Origin: Bacillota bacterium | GTDB lineage: Bacteria; Bacillota; Clostridia; Acetivibrionales; DSM-1351 | Direction of reading: 5' to 3' | DNA length: 64,000 bases | Assembly (NCBI GenBank): GCA_023390335.1 | Contig: JAEWCZ010000087.1 | Location: forward strand, 62,001 to 126,000 | Shown here: positions 45,737-54,156 of the stretch, one piece after another | How positions within the stretch are numbered: position 1 is the first letter of the stretch | Layout of the letters: the number at the start of each line of letters is the position of its first letter | Position numbers and translations under genes: made by a program | The notes under the pieces: model-generated | Seen by the model: only the letters and a program-made list of their open reading frames with translations | What the model was told of the DNA's origin: nothing | Databases searched by the model: none

Positions 45737-46405
45737 CTAAGTTATTACTTTTGACAACTCACTTATATAGAAAGTATTATTCTCTATTTTACATATAAAT
45801 ACCTTTTCACCCTGTTTTACGAGTTTATTTTCAACATGTCTTGCAGGTGCAGTGTATTTGATTGAATTAACAGTATACTTGATAGTACCAAAACCATTTT
45901 CCATAATATCGGTTGTCACCTCTGCCTGAATTCCCAAAAGGTTTTCTCTTGATACGTCTGAAGAATTTTCACTCCTGTAGAGGGGTTTTGCAACTAAATT
46001 ATATAAAATTGTTGAGATAATTATGCCGGAGACCACTGCAATTAACAAAACCACAATCCAATTCCAACTGAAAAATTTAGTACTGGTAATTCCTATCCCT
46101 CCAAATACAGTCAGGAAGGAAACTGCAACCAACGGATTGAATAACAATCCCACCCACGAAAGAATGCTGTTTGACATATCAGGCCCGTCACCCCCATGTC
46201 CGTGGGTTCCATCACTTCCATGAATACTCCCCGTGTCGGCATGAACGTGTCCTGGCATATGACCTGTGTCTCCGCTATGTCCATGCATATGAGAACCTCC
46301 AAAGTCCCCATTTGAATGAAAAGCTCCTGATATACCACTTATAATCAAAGAAACAATAGTATAAAAAACTCCAACCAAAAAAACTATTGTATAAAAGTGA
46401 TACAT
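45737..46405 (-). CDS. NfeD-family membrane protein with histidine-rich loop (YuaF-like)
   Basis: A 222-residue protein from the ATG at 46405 (GGGGGTG upstream; a longer frame from 46435 has no site). One helix at the start (about residues 5-25), then an unusual loop of about 35 residues rich in His, Gly and Asp (HMHGHSGDTGHMPGHVH, then GSIHGSDGTHGHGGDG). Two more helices and a soluble C-terminal OB-fold domain (RENLLGIQAEVTTDI; EKVFICKIENNTFYI) follow. The last part is the NfeD hallmark. Family members pair with flotillin. By topology the His-rich loop should face outside and could bind a metal ion such as zinc, nickel or copper; that is an inference. Confidence 0.85.
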   Translation of the reverse strand: MYHFYTIVFLVGVFYTIVSLIISGISGAFHSNGDFGGSHMHGHSGDTGHMPGHVHADTGSIHGSDGTHGHGGDGPDMSNSILSWVGLLFNPLVAVSFLTVFGGIGITSTKFFSWNWIVVLLIAVVSGIIISTILYNLVAKPLYRSENSSDVSRENLLGIQAEVTTDIMENGFGTIKYTVNSIKYTAPARHVENKLVKQGEKVFICKIENNTFYISELSKVIT

Positions 46406-46561
46406 AATACACCCCCAAATATAGATTTTACTCATTAAGTAGAATCTTAGATAAATTATATCCTACAAACCAATTATTCTCAAGAATCGACGATAATATT
46501 GTAATAATGTGATTATTTTGTAATTGATACAATTTTACTCCAAATATGTTTTTTTAATATA

Positions 46562-46594
46562 TAAAAAAAGCACAGACTTTTAATGCCTATGCCT
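46562..46594 (-). terminator. terminator of the small gene 46622-46873
   Basis: On the minus strand GCATAGGC and GTCTGTGC pair (with G-U) around ATTAAAA and run into seven T residues. Confidence 0.7.
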
Positions 46595-46621
46595 TATTTT
46601 TTTATATATTTTATATATTGA

Positions 46622-46873
46622 TTAGAAGGTTCCATGAATAAGCTTGTTTCGGATTATTTTTTCAGACTTACTTTTATTGTTTTTACTTAAAGTTTGCGCA
46701 GCTAAATCAAAGGCATTATTAATGGTAGCCTCACTCATCTGAAACTCTTTTGAAGCAAGTTCCATGACAATCTTATCATGCTTAGGACTATAATATCCGG
46801 TCTTTTTCTCTAGTTTTTTATACTGACTCTGACAAAATTCATAAATCTCCAAACATTTTCTGGAATCCAACAA
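46622..46873 (-). CDS. small protein of unknown function
   Basis: An 83-residue, soluble, mostly helical and basic protein (ends KIIRNKLIHGTF). It starts with TTG, with AAAGGAG nine bases upstream, and has its own terminator, which supports a real gene. The internal VMELASKEFQMSEATINNAFDLAAQ looks like a short helix-turn-helix, so DNA binding is possible, but I recognise no family. Neighbours give no clue. Confidence 0.65.
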   Translation of the reverse strand: MLDSRKCLEIYEFCQSQYKKLEKKTGYYSPKHDKIVMELASKEFQMSEATINNAFDLAAQTLSKNNKSKSEKIIRNKLIHGTF

Positions 46874-47076
46874 AGCTACACACTCCTTTCATAGTATATA
46901 TACCCCGACTTTCTCTACATAAACATTGTACTGAAAATTTATTAAAAAAGTATGGTGATAATATTAAATATTTTTTACAATTATCTTGCCTGATTTTTCA
47001 AGGAATCTTTCTTATTTCTTTTACACATATTTATATAGAAGGTTTTATCAGCTAAAAAACGAAAGGATTTGATACT

Positions 47077-47292
47077 ATGCAGAATAGAAAACAACAAGAC
47101 AGTATCTCCGTTGATAATATAACTCAGGAAAATGATATAAGTAAAGTAACAAAAAAAGGTACAGGTAACGCTGGAAAAGATCCATTCTGTGTTTTCGATC
47201 ACAAAAGACATGCAGTAGGATCAAAAATCACTACTGAAAACGGTTTACAATCAGTTTGTACTGAGGAAGGCTCTTGGAAAACAAGTAAATAA
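47077..47292 (+). CDS. small protein of unknown function, two cysteines
   Basis: A 71-residue hydrophilic protein with GAAAGGA before the ATG. The N-terminal half is polar and probably disordered; the C-terminal half (DPFCVFDHKRHAVGSKI, ending SVCTEEGSWKTSK) has two Cys and resembles the short CxYDGxxYxxG pattern of small secreted DUF1496-like domains, though it has no signal peptide. It stands alone on the plus strand and is followed by a perfect inverted repeat. No function is proposed. Confidence 0.6.
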   Translation: MQNRKQQDSISVDNITQENDISKVTKKGTGNAGKDPFCVFDHKRHAVGSKITTENGLQSVCTEEGSWKTSK

Positions 47293-47306
47293 TATCCGTG
47301 TTGGCC

Positions 47307-47354
47307 ATAAACTTGTATCAGGATTGCTTTTGGCAACTATTGATACAAGTTTAT
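47307..47354. repeat. perfect 14-bp inverted repeat between convergent genes
   Basis: ATAAACTTGTATCA (47307-47320) and its exact complement (47341-47354) are separated by 20 bases, between convergent genes 47077-47292 and 47369-47869. There is no T-run on either side. It may be a bidirectional stop or a 3'-end stabiliser. Confidence 0.65.
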
Positions 47355-47368
47355 GCACTTCACATTTT

Positions 47369-47869
47369 CTACTTACCATTCCATTGGCAAGATTCCTCGA
47401 TAATGAGGGCTATTTTTTCAATTCCCTCCGCATCAAGCCTATCAAAACGTCCTATTTTAGGACTGTCAATATCAAGCACTCCTACTACTTCTCCTTTATG
47501 GCGAAGGGGTACTACAAGCTCGGAGTTGGATGCACTATCGCAAGCTATATGTCCTGGAAAGCTGTGAACATCCATAACCAATTGAGTTGTATTTTCCTTA
47601 ACTGCCGTACCGCAAACGCCTCTTCCTACGGCTATACGGACACATGCTACCTTTCCCTGAAACGGGCCAAGTACAAGCTCTCCATTATTCATAAGGTAAA
47701 AACCCACCCAGTTTATATCACTCAGTGCATAATTTAATAAGGCAGAGGCATTGGCCAAGTTTGCAATTGTGTTTGTTTCTCCCTCAAGAAGCGCCTTCAT
47801 TTGTGAAGCCAAAAGTTTATACATACTATTCTTGTCAGTTGGATACGTGTTGTTAATATTGTTGTGCAT
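47369..47869 (-). CDS. msrC: free methionine-(R)-sulfoxide reductase, GAF domain
   Basis: A 166-residue single GAF domain enzyme that reduces free methionine-R-sulfoxide using thioredoxin. The family's three cysteines are present: VACVRI, GRGVCGTA and GHIACDSAS. WVGFYLM and VVGVLDIDSP are further landmarks. AGGAGG precedes the ATG. It protects against oxidative damage in the cytoplasm. It follows the hydrolase gene at 47893 by 23 bases and may be co-transcribed with it. Confidence 0.93.
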   Translation of the reverse strand: MHNNINNTYPTDKNSMYKLLASQMKALLEGETNTIANLANASALLNYALSDINWVGFYLMNNGELVLGPFQGKVACVRIAVGRGVCGTAVKENTTQLVMDVHSFPGHIACDSASNSELVVPLRHKGEVVGVLDIDSPKIGRFDRLDAEGIEKIALIIEESCQWNGK

Positions 47870-47892
47870 AACGCCTCCTGTATAATACCACT

Positions 47893-48663
47893 TTATTTCA
47901 ATATTTGATTTATTTGTTCACTTAAATTATTAATTTGAATAAAACCGCAATGATAACAAACTATTTTCTGTATGTCATAATCCAGTAACTTTTCCAGTGA
48001 TTTTAAGGCTTCCTCCATATTATATGTATATTGAGGGTTAGGTCCTGTAAGTTTCAGTTCGCCATCAGAGGATTTTTCAAAATTCAAACCATCTCCTGCT
48101 ACAAGGGTTTTGTACTTGTTCAGATAAACAAAAACATGTCCTGTTGTATGCCCCGGAGTGTGTATTATTGTTATACCTCCACAATAAGGAAGTTCCTCCT
48201 TATCGACCAGTGTTGTTGTAACTTTAGGTTTATTGGAGGAAAACAAGCTCTGATATTTTGAGCGTGTTTCAGAAGGCAGTTCCTCCATTTGCTTTTTTAG
48301 TGAGGCTATCATTTCCTTGGTAAACTTTAAAGGCATTAAATCTCCTTGAATATAGGGTTTTTCTATTTCATGGGATAAAACCTCAACTTCTCTACCGCTA
48401 CTGCTCTCTACAGTCTTGACTATTTCAGCAAGGCTTCCAATGTGATCCATGTCGTGATGAGTAATTATGATTTTTGTCATTTTTTGAGGAGAAACTCCTT
48501 CTTTTTCTACCAGATCTAAAATGCTACTTTTTTGCCCTGGCAAGCCGGTATCTATAAGTACCAGTTCATTTTCATCCCACACAATTACCGGATAGATTAC
48601 TTCCTCAACATTGGGCACATTGGACTTCAGTTCCAGCATTGCCAATCCTTCTGATATTTTCAT
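47893..48663 (-). CDS. metallo-beta-lactamase-fold hydrolase
   Basis: A 256-residue enzyme with the metal-binding THHDMDHIG motif, HTPGHTTGHVFVYL, VAGDGLNFE and a final CYHCGF. These give the two-metal site of the superfamily, as in glyoxalase II-like and quorum-quenching lactonase-like members. No signal peptide. AAGGAG precedes the ATG. Substrate not readable; the tail with a histidine-glycine pair is normal for this group. Confidence 0.9.
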   Translation of the reverse strand: MKISEGLAMLELKSNVPNVEEVIYPVIVWDENELVLIDTGLPGQKSSILDLVEKEGVSPQKMTKIIITHHDMDHIGSLAEIVKTVESSSGREVEVLSHEIEKPYIQGDLMPLKFTKEMIASLKKQMEELPSETRSKYQSLFSSNKPKVTTTLVDKEELPYCGGITIIHTPGHTTGHVFVYLNKYKTLVAGDGLNFEKSSDGELKLTGPNPQYTYNMEEALKSLEKLLDYDIQKIVCYHCGFIQINNLSEQINQILK

Positions 48664-48754
48664 CTTATAATTCTCCTTAGTATAATAAGTTTTGTAAGGT
48701 TTAAGTTACTAGATTTATGATAGGCTTTTCACATTTATCTTCTAAATTTTGATT

Positions 48755-49303
48755 TTATAATTTTTCACCACATAACCTCATAAACTTCATGATAGTATAT
48801 GTAAGCACTATTGAAAGAATAAGGATTGCAATTATAAAAGCTATACCAAGTAGAGGAATGAAAACAAATAAAAAGCCTAATAATAAAGCAAGTTGTAAAT
48901 ACAGAAACTGTTTCCATTTGTCATTTGCTTCGGCTGCTATACTTTCAAAGCCAAGATTCTTCGCCATTTCAATAATTCCCTGAAATAAATAATACACTAC
49001 CAGTATACCTAAAATAAGGATTGCAATGGCTATTGGAATTCCCAGCAACCCTAAGGTTCCAAAATTGATGCCGCCAGATTGAGCTGGCTTTTCATAAATT
49101 GAAAATATTGAGACAATGATCATTGGGATAGTAACGTATAAACCCTTTCTAAAATACTCGCTATAGGAAATCAGCGCTTTGAACCCAAGAGCAAACAATA
49201 TGTAGCCTATAAATTCCGGTAAGATGTCAAAACCCATTATTTTAAAATCAAGCAATACAAACAAAAAACCATATGCAAATTTATCAAATGCACTTCTATT
49301 CAT
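48755..49303 (-). CDS. multi-spanning membrane protein of unknown function
   Basis: A 182-residue protein with five predicted helices (near residues 10-30, 40-60, 85-105, 125-160 as a pair). The start at 49303 follows GGAGG at a normal distance. GFDILPEFIGYILFALG at the N-terminus recurs in small clostridial membrane proteins, but I assign no function. It stands between the hydrolase and the PadR regulator and is not obviously part of an operon. Confidence 0.75.
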   Translation of the reverse strand: MNRSAFDKFAYGFLFVLLDFKIMGFDILPEFIGYILFALGFKALISYSEYFRKGLYVTIPMIIVSIFSIYEKPAQSGGINFGTLGLLGIPIAIAILILGILVVYYLFQGIIEMAKNLGFESIAAEANDKWKQFLYLQLALLLGFLFVFIPLLGIAFIIAILILSIVLTYTIMKFMRLCGEKL

Positions 49304-49489
49304 CATAACCTCCATATCTGATTTTATAAAATTTACCAAAGTATATTATTATACTATTCGAGAACGCAACTTTATTCAAAAGTTCTCTTTTCTTTTCCAA
49401 CTGTTTAATTCAATGTATTCCATAAAGGCAGTACCTTCCCTTATTATATATCTACGATCACGAGCTAAAACGCTTCATGTTATTGACAT

Positions 49490-50047
49490 TTAACCACTGA
49501 CTTCATAGTTATCCAAAAACTCTATAGCTTCATTGAACCATTTCAAAGACGCCTCCATAGAAGTTATTCCGTATCTGAGAGTAATAAGCCAGTATGGATA
49601 CTGTGGTTTTTTCTTTGCATCATCACTGTTCAGATAATATTCATATATACTGTTTAGCTGGTCATACTTTAATTGGTTTCTTGCTTTGGCAGCTAGCAAC
49701 ATGTAAATAGTATCTTTTTGCTGCATTTGATTTCCAAAGGACAACTTCAGTAACAGCTCCGATCTTTCAGGTTGATATTCAACCGGCTCAACTAACCAGG
49801 ATTTCAGTTCTTTACGACCTTCATCTGTAATAATATACAACTTTTTTCTCGTATCTTCTTCTGAATAGCTTCTTACTATCAGTCCATCAGACTCTAACTG
49901 TGCCAGTACAGGATATAAATGTCCGAAATTCTCGTTCCAAAAAAACGAAATAGACTTATCACAAAATTTCTTTATATCATAGCCTGACATAGGACCTAAC
50001 AGACTTATTACTCCTAACAGTGCATATTTGGTCTTATTGTTTTTCAT
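49490..50047 (-). CDS. PadR family transcriptional regulator
   Basis: A 185-residue winged-helix protein: N-terminal DNA-binding domain (YALLGVISLLGPMSGYDIKKF; FGHLYPVLAQLESDGLIVR) and a helical C-terminal domain of the Vir_act_alpha_C type (residues about 90-180). GGAGGG precedes the ATG. It is a single gene with its own promoter fully covered by a 20-bp perfect inverted repeat, so it almost certainly represses itself. No exporter gene is next to it, so its other targets lie elsewhere. Confidence 0.92.
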   Translation of the reverse strand: MKNNKTKYALLGVISLLGPMSGYDIKKFCDKSISFFWNENFGHLYPVLAQLESDGLIVRSYSEEDTRKKLYIITDEGRKELKSWLVEPVEYQPERSELLLKLSFGNQMQQKDTIYMLLAAKARNQLKYDQLNSIYEYYLNSDDAKKKPQYPYWLITLRYGITSMEASLKWFNEAIEFLDNYEVSG

Positions 50048-50059
50048 TTAAACCCTCCG

Positions 50060-50112
50060 TTATATATCAGAGTGATATAGTCTTATTATATCACTCTGAT
50101 ATATAATGTCAA
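50060..50112 (-). promoter_or_regulatory. padR promoter with perfect 20-bp PadR operator
   Basis: On the minus strand TTGACA (50107-50112), 16 bases, TATAAT (50085-50090). Arms 50060-50079 and 50087-50106 are perfectly complementary over 20 bp with a seven-base spacer; each contains TATATCAGAGTGATATA or its complement. One arm fills the -35/-10 spacer and the other covers the transcript start, so a bound PadR dimer would shut the promoter. Confidence 0.88.
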
Positions 50113-50114
50113 TA

Positions 50115-50150
50115 AAGAAGAGGGCCTTTAATATTACAAAAGAGCCCTCT
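50115..50150 (-). terminator. terminator after the short SLH gene
   Basis: AGAGGGC and GCCCTCT pair around an 18-base loop; the minus strand continues TTCTTTATT, a weak T-tract. It abuts the padR -35 element. Confidence 0.6.
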
Positions 50151-50178
50151 GCATTTAACAAATATTATATTATGATAT

Positions 50179-50850
50179 TTATTGCTGTTTCTGTTCAACA
50201 TCACGCGCTTCAATATACTCAAGTGCATTAAATATCACTTCCGCCGCCTCTGCCCGTGTAATTTCCGACTTTGGATTGAATTCTTGCTTACTGTCCAATT
50301 TGATTATGTTGTAGAGAAGTGCTCTCTGGATTTCACCCTCATACTCCGGCGTTATATCTTTCTGATCTGCAATCTCCAGGTACATTAGCTTTACAGCCGG
50401 CAGATGGTAGTGATTTTCCATAGTTTGCACCAACCAATGGGTAAACTCTTCCCTTGTCCATTTTTGTGCAGGATCAAGATCTCTAGGCAGCTGCATGCTA
50501 TTTACTGCTGCAATAATTAGTCCTCGGGAATACCATGCATTATTATCAGCCTTTACAAAATAATCCGTGGCCTTTGGTTCCTTGGCAAACTTTACGAAAT
50601 CCAGGTTCAGCTTAAAAGCATTTACCATGAGCTGTACCCCTTGAGCCGCAGTAATCGGAAGATTAGGAGAAAAATTTCCTCTGCCGGTACCGGAGACAAC
50701 TCCTTTATCCTTTAAAGAAAGTATCTTCTCCTTTACACCGACATCCTTCAGATCATTAAATTGGCTAACTGCCGCAAAGCTTGATACTGTCATTGAAATA
50801 AGCATAGCAGCAGTAACTGATATACAAATGAATTTTGATTTAAGTCCCAT
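50179..50850 (-). CDS. secreted S-layer homology (SLH) domain protein
   Basis: A 223-residue exported protein: signal peptide (MGLKSKFICISVTAAMLIS, cut near SSFA-AV), then three SLH repeats and no other domain. SLH1 has KGVVSGTGRGNFSPNLPIT; SLH2 is degenerate (LPRDLDPAQKWTREEF); SLH3 has DSKQEFNPKSEITRAEAAE. SLH triplets bind pyruvylated wall polymer. GGAG lies nine bases before the ATG at 50850. With almost nothing but the anchor, it may form part of the S-layer or compete for sites. It is downstream of a second SLH gene with a terminator between. Confidence 0.88.
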   Translation of the reverse strand: MGLKSKFICISVTAAMLISMTVSSFAAVSQFNDLKDVGVKEKILSLKDKGVVSGTGRGNFSPNLPITAAQGVQLMVNAFKLNLDFVKFAKEPKATDYFVKADNNAWYSRGLIIAAVNSMQLPRDLDPAQKWTREEFTHWLVQTMENHYHLPAVKLMYLEIADQKDITPEYEGEIQRALLYNIIKLDSKQEFNPKSEITRAEAAEVIFNALEYIEARDVEQKQQ

Positions 50851-50935
50851 GTTTTTCCACTCCATATGTTTTAATATTTTTGTACACTTTAATTTCTTTG
50901 ACTCTAAAGAATGAAAAAAGTTCCATCTTACTAAA

Positions 50936-50971
50936 TAAAAAAGCAGAGTCTGCTTTAGTACAGACCTCTGC
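50936..50971 (-). terminator. terminator after the long SLH gene
   Basis: GCAGAGGTCTG and CAGACTCTGC pair with one bulged base around an eight-base loop, followed on the minus strand by TTTTTTATT. Confidence 0.85.
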
Positions 50972-50992
50972 CCATTACGTATAATTTAATTA

Positions 50993-52774
50993 TTAGATAG
51001 GACTTACAATCTCAATTTCCTTTCCAATGTTTGTATACACATTATTGATTGTCATATTAATTTCCGCTATTGAACCTTCCATATCCATAGAACCATAAAC
51101 AACAATTGACTGCTTTACCATCTGCCCTTGAGAATTAACATATACAAACATTCTTGTGTCAAGGCCGTTATTATATATATCTTCGAGTCCTAGACCATAT
51201 TCAAGCATATCTGCTGATAACAATCCCTGCAGCAATTCCATATTCAGCCTTACCTGGTACTTTGAAACTTCCTGTCCATTGAGTACTGTCTTTCCCTCAT
51301 TAGATATGTTCATTTTGCCATAAATATCTAATACTCTCAGCATTTCATTTCTATCAGCCTCAAAATCAGTAAACAGGATACCCTCTTCTTCCGCCTGACT
51401 TCTGGTGTATGTGTTCCATGATTCTGTCTCTGGATTTTTTACATATATCTTGTCTCCGATATTTACGGTTTGATAATCCATTATATCTTCCTGTTCACCA
51501 TCAAATGTCATTGTAAATTTGGAGTTTGATGTTGAATTATTCCCGTTTACTGCTCCATTTATGGTCATATTCATTCCAATATTCATATTCGAACTGTTTT
51601 CTTGCATATTTATTATTAATTCACTACTGTATTCACCCTTATAATCCAGCATACTCTTCATTGCATTGTACAGCTGTGGATTCTTAGGAATTGTACTATC
51701 CTTAATTTTTAACAGGTTAAGTTTAGGGTTCCAGTCCATTGTAATCCCAAGGGCATCAACAACAGCCTTTGCAGGGACAAAAACTACCCCTTCTATTTGT
51801 TTGGGTGTATTATTAAGCGTTACCAATTTATCCTGAGCAGATGTATCTGAATAAGGATTAGCACCACCCGTATAGTTGACATAAGCAGACTGATTATCTA
51901 TACTCATATAGATATTTCTTTCCTGAGCTGTCAGCTTTTTAATGATTATACTGCCAGTTGAGCTATCCACATTAACCTGTGCCCCAGTTTTTGAAAACAC
52001 CTCTGCCGGAACCATCACTTCATTACCGTTAATTTGTGGTACGGCTTCAAGTTTTATTAAGTCATCATTATAAGTTACAACAACTTTTTTAAGTGCTGCT
52101 GCATTTTGTTCGATACTTTGTTTTGAATTTAAAAATTTATATAAAATAACAGCTATTTGCTCTTTTGTTGCCTTACCCGCAGGTGAAAACGTATCTGCAC
52201 TAATGCCGCTCATGATATTGTTTGAAATAGCAAATTTTATTGATGCTTTTGACCAATCAGACATTTTTCCGGTATCTTTGAATTTTAAAAGGTCATCAAG
52301 TCCATGTTCTGCAACAACAGCTTCCTTTGATACAGATAGATAGTTTAAAAGCATTGTTGTAACTTGTTCTCGCGTAGTCAGATTGCTAATGCCGAACTTA
52401 CCGTTTCCGGTACCACTTGCTATCCCCACTCTGTTGGCAGCTTCAACGTACTTAAAAGCCCAATGGCTCGCAGGTACATCAGAAAAAGTAGCTTTTGAGG
52501 GCAAGTTTGAAGTATCAATGTCCAGTGCCTTTACCAATAGTGTAATAAGTTCAGCCCTTGTAATATTCTGTCTGGGATTAAAGTTTCCTTTACTATCCCC
52601 GCTGATGATATTACTGTTTGCCATCCATTGAATGGCTTCTCTGGCATACGTTGAACTTTTGCTCAAATCACTTACCCCTGACGCCTGAACATTGGCTGTG
52701 CCCAAAACTACGTTTCCTGCAATCAGAACCGCAAATAGTGATTTAAGTAATTTACCTGTTATTCTTTTGTTCAT
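50993..52774 (-). CDS. SLH-anchored protein with copper-amine-oxidase-N-like and lipoprotein-like domains
   Basis: A 593-residue exported wall protein. A signal peptide (to about VQASG) is followed by three SLH repeats (about residues 35-215: NIISGDSKGNFNPRQNIT, GIASGTGNGKFGISNLT, NIMSGISADTFSPAGKAT). A Cu_amine_oxidN1-type stalk domain (about 225-355: GNEVMVPAEVFSKTGAQV, VVFVPAKAVVDALGITMDW) comes next. The C-terminus (360-593) resembles LppX/LolA-like lipid-binding domains with a threonine- and methionine-rich beta sheet. No enzyme motif is present. The C-terminal domain may bind a hydrophobic ligand; this is an inference. GAGGTG precedes the ATG. Confidence 0.88.
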   Translation of the reverse strand: MNKRITGKLLKSLFAVLIAGNVVLGTANVQASGVSDLSKSSTYAREAIQWMANSNIISGDSKGNFNPRQNITRAELITLLVKALDIDTSNLPSKATFSDVPASHWAFKYVEAANRVGIASGTGNGKFGISNLTTREQVTTMLLNYLSVSKEAVVAEHGLDDLLKFKDTGKMSDWSKASIKFAISNNIMSGISADTFSPAGKATKEQIAVILYKFLNSKQSIEQNAAALKKVVVTYNDDLIKLEAVPQINGNEVMVPAEVFSKTGAQVNVDSSTGSIIIKKLTAQERNIYMSIDNQSAYVNYTGGANPYSDTSAQDKLVTLNNTPKQIEGVVFVPAKAVVDALGITMDWNPKLNLLKIKDSTIPKNPQLYNAMKSMLDYKGEYSSELIINMQENSSNMNIGMNMTINGAVNGNNSTSNSKFTMTFDGEQEDIMDYQTVNIGDKIYVKNPETESWNTYTRSQAEEEGILFTDFEADRNEMLRVLDIYGKMNISNEGKTVLNGQEVSKYQVRLNMELLQGLLSADMLEYGLGLEDIYNNGLDTRMFVYVNSQGQMVKQSIVVYGSMDMEGSIAEINMTINNVYTNIGKEIEIVSPI

Positions 52775-53013
52775 ATGTCACCTCTTATTAAAATTTTGAT
52801 CCGCAAGATTATATTATCAACTTTATGTCTACTTGACTAGTGTAATTAGTTCCACAAAAATGATCTTACATTATTTTACCTTAGATATATTACAAATTCA
52901 ATTTATGGGTTTCATCCTTCAAATGTGTTGATAGCTGTTCCAGCTGATACAAAGGTAACATAAAGTTAAACTTTTGAATATTATGTTAATATAATGTTAT
53001 AGGAGGATGATTT

Positions 53014-53589
53014 ATGTTTTATATCAGATATCCTTTCGTAAGCCAGCAGCCAACAGTGATGCAGGAACAACCGTATTATGATGCTTACCAGTATACAGAG
53101 GATTACTCTACCATCGGTCGCCCCAGCGACCCACCGCCGATTTTAAGCAATAACCCTGCTACTACCAGTATTGTACTTTTCAAACAGCTTACCGGTTATC
53201 CGAACTACGGAAATCCAAGCAGAAATGCGGATATACTTTACACCGGAAACCAGGGAACATGGACTTTTGACTCTCCTGCTTTTCTGATTGTACCCGGGAA
53301 CCAAAGGGCACAAATTGTTATAAGGGCGGTGCTTGATGACCATTCAAGTGTACCCGTAAACCGTTACTCTGCCAGAATTACAATAAACGGTACTGTTGTC
53401 CATAACGGTCCCGTGCCTCTACAGCATGGTGTACCTCCCGGAGGAATGTTTGACAACTGGAGAGACTTAACCTTTAATGTACCTAATTTAAGAAGAAACA
53501 ACAGAGTTACCATAGTAAATACTTCAACTGCCGGCCCAGGTGATTGGATGGCATTTGACTGGATGGAACTCAGACTTAACCCAAGGTAA
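53014..53589 (+). CDS. protein of unknown function, beta-sandwich-like
   Basis: A 191-residue protein behind AGGAGG. The first 45 residues are Pro/Tyr/Gln-rich and likely disordered (FVSQQPTVMQEQPYYDAYQ); the rest alternates like a jelly-roll (NADILYTGNQGTWTFDSPAF; RYSARITINGTVVHNG; DWMAFDWMELRLNPR). No signal peptide or helices. The form recalls carbohydrate-binding or spore-coat type beta domains without a firm match. It has a strong terminator and a -10-like TATAAT 21 bases before the ATG, so it is a single-gene unit. Confidence 0.75.
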   Translation: MFYIRYPFVSQQPTVMQEQPYYDAYQYTEDYSTIGRPSDPPPILSNNPATTSIVLFKQLTGYPNYGNPSRNADILYTGNQGTWTFDSPAFLIVPGNQRAQIVIRAVLDDHSSVPVNRYSARITINGTVVHNGPVPLQHGVPPGGMFDNWRDLTFNVPNLRRNNRVTIVNTSTAGPGDWMAFDWMELRLNPR

Positions 53590-53594
53590 ATAAT

Positions 53595-53642
53595 AAAACG
53601 ATGTATGAATACCTGTAAAATGGTACTCATACATCGTTTTTT
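53595..53642 (+). terminator. Rho-independent terminator
   Basis: AAAACGATGTATGA and TCATACATCGTTTT pair perfectly over 14 bp, with T residues after. It ends 53014-53589 and may also stop the convergent gene at 53661. Confidence 0.88.
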
Positions 53643-53660
53643 AATGTCTTTAAGGACATG

Positions 53661-54092
53661 CTATTTAAATATACCTAAATTCAGTAATAAAGTATTTATA
53701 ACCAGGCAAACCCAGGCAATCATAAACACGAAAGGTATAAATCTATGTGCCGTCATAATTGCCTGAAAACGATTTGACTGCAGATTTGCTCCGGCCCAAA
53801 CAGGCGGGAAATCCATATATTTCACATTGTTTTGCTTTAAATACCTGTTCCAATTATCCATTATGAACGCTATAGCTTTTTCACTGGACAAAATTGAATA
53901 CCTCATACATAAGGATACTACAAACCCAAGTATTCCAATAATGTATAACGAGAAGCCTCTGGTTGATAAGCTTGAATAGCCTGCAAATAAAAGGCCTTCT
54001 AAAAGTATCAGCCAGTTCATTCTGTTATTTACAATGGATGTTTCTTCTTTTATCATTTCTCTAATAACATTATGATAATTTGTATCGTTCAT
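53661..54092 (-). CDS. small membrane protein of unknown function
   Basis: A 143-residue protein with a helical cytoplasmic start (REMIKEETSIVNNRMNW), two adjacent helices (about residues 26-70), an amphipathic cytoplasmic segment ending FPPVWAGANLQSNR, and a third helix near 115-138. This matches small membrane proteins of the type often annotated as hypothetical. AAGGGG precedes the ATG. It follows the second threonyl-tRNA synthetase gene by 64 bases; no link is evident. Confidence 0.75.
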   Translation of the reverse strand: MNDTNYHNVIREMIKEETSIVNNRMNWLILLEGLLFAGYSSLSTRGFSLYIIGILGFVVSLCMRYSILSSEKAIAFIMDNWNRYLKQNNVKYMDFPPVWAGANLQSNRFQAIMTAHRFIPFVFMIAWVCLVINTLLLNLGIFK

Positions 54093-54156
54093 GTATACCC
54101 CTTAAATACATTTTTCTTATTCAAAAGGCTACCACAAATATACATAAAAGTAAATA

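Noticed and set aside
47077..47292. The small two-cysteine protein as a bacteriocin precursor
   Set aside because: There is no double-glycine leader, no modification enzyme and no exporter nearby.
52775..53013. Riboswitch in the divergent spacer before 53014
   Set aside because: Only a short hairpin (AGCTG with CAGCT) was seen; no conserved core of a known riboswitch was recognised.
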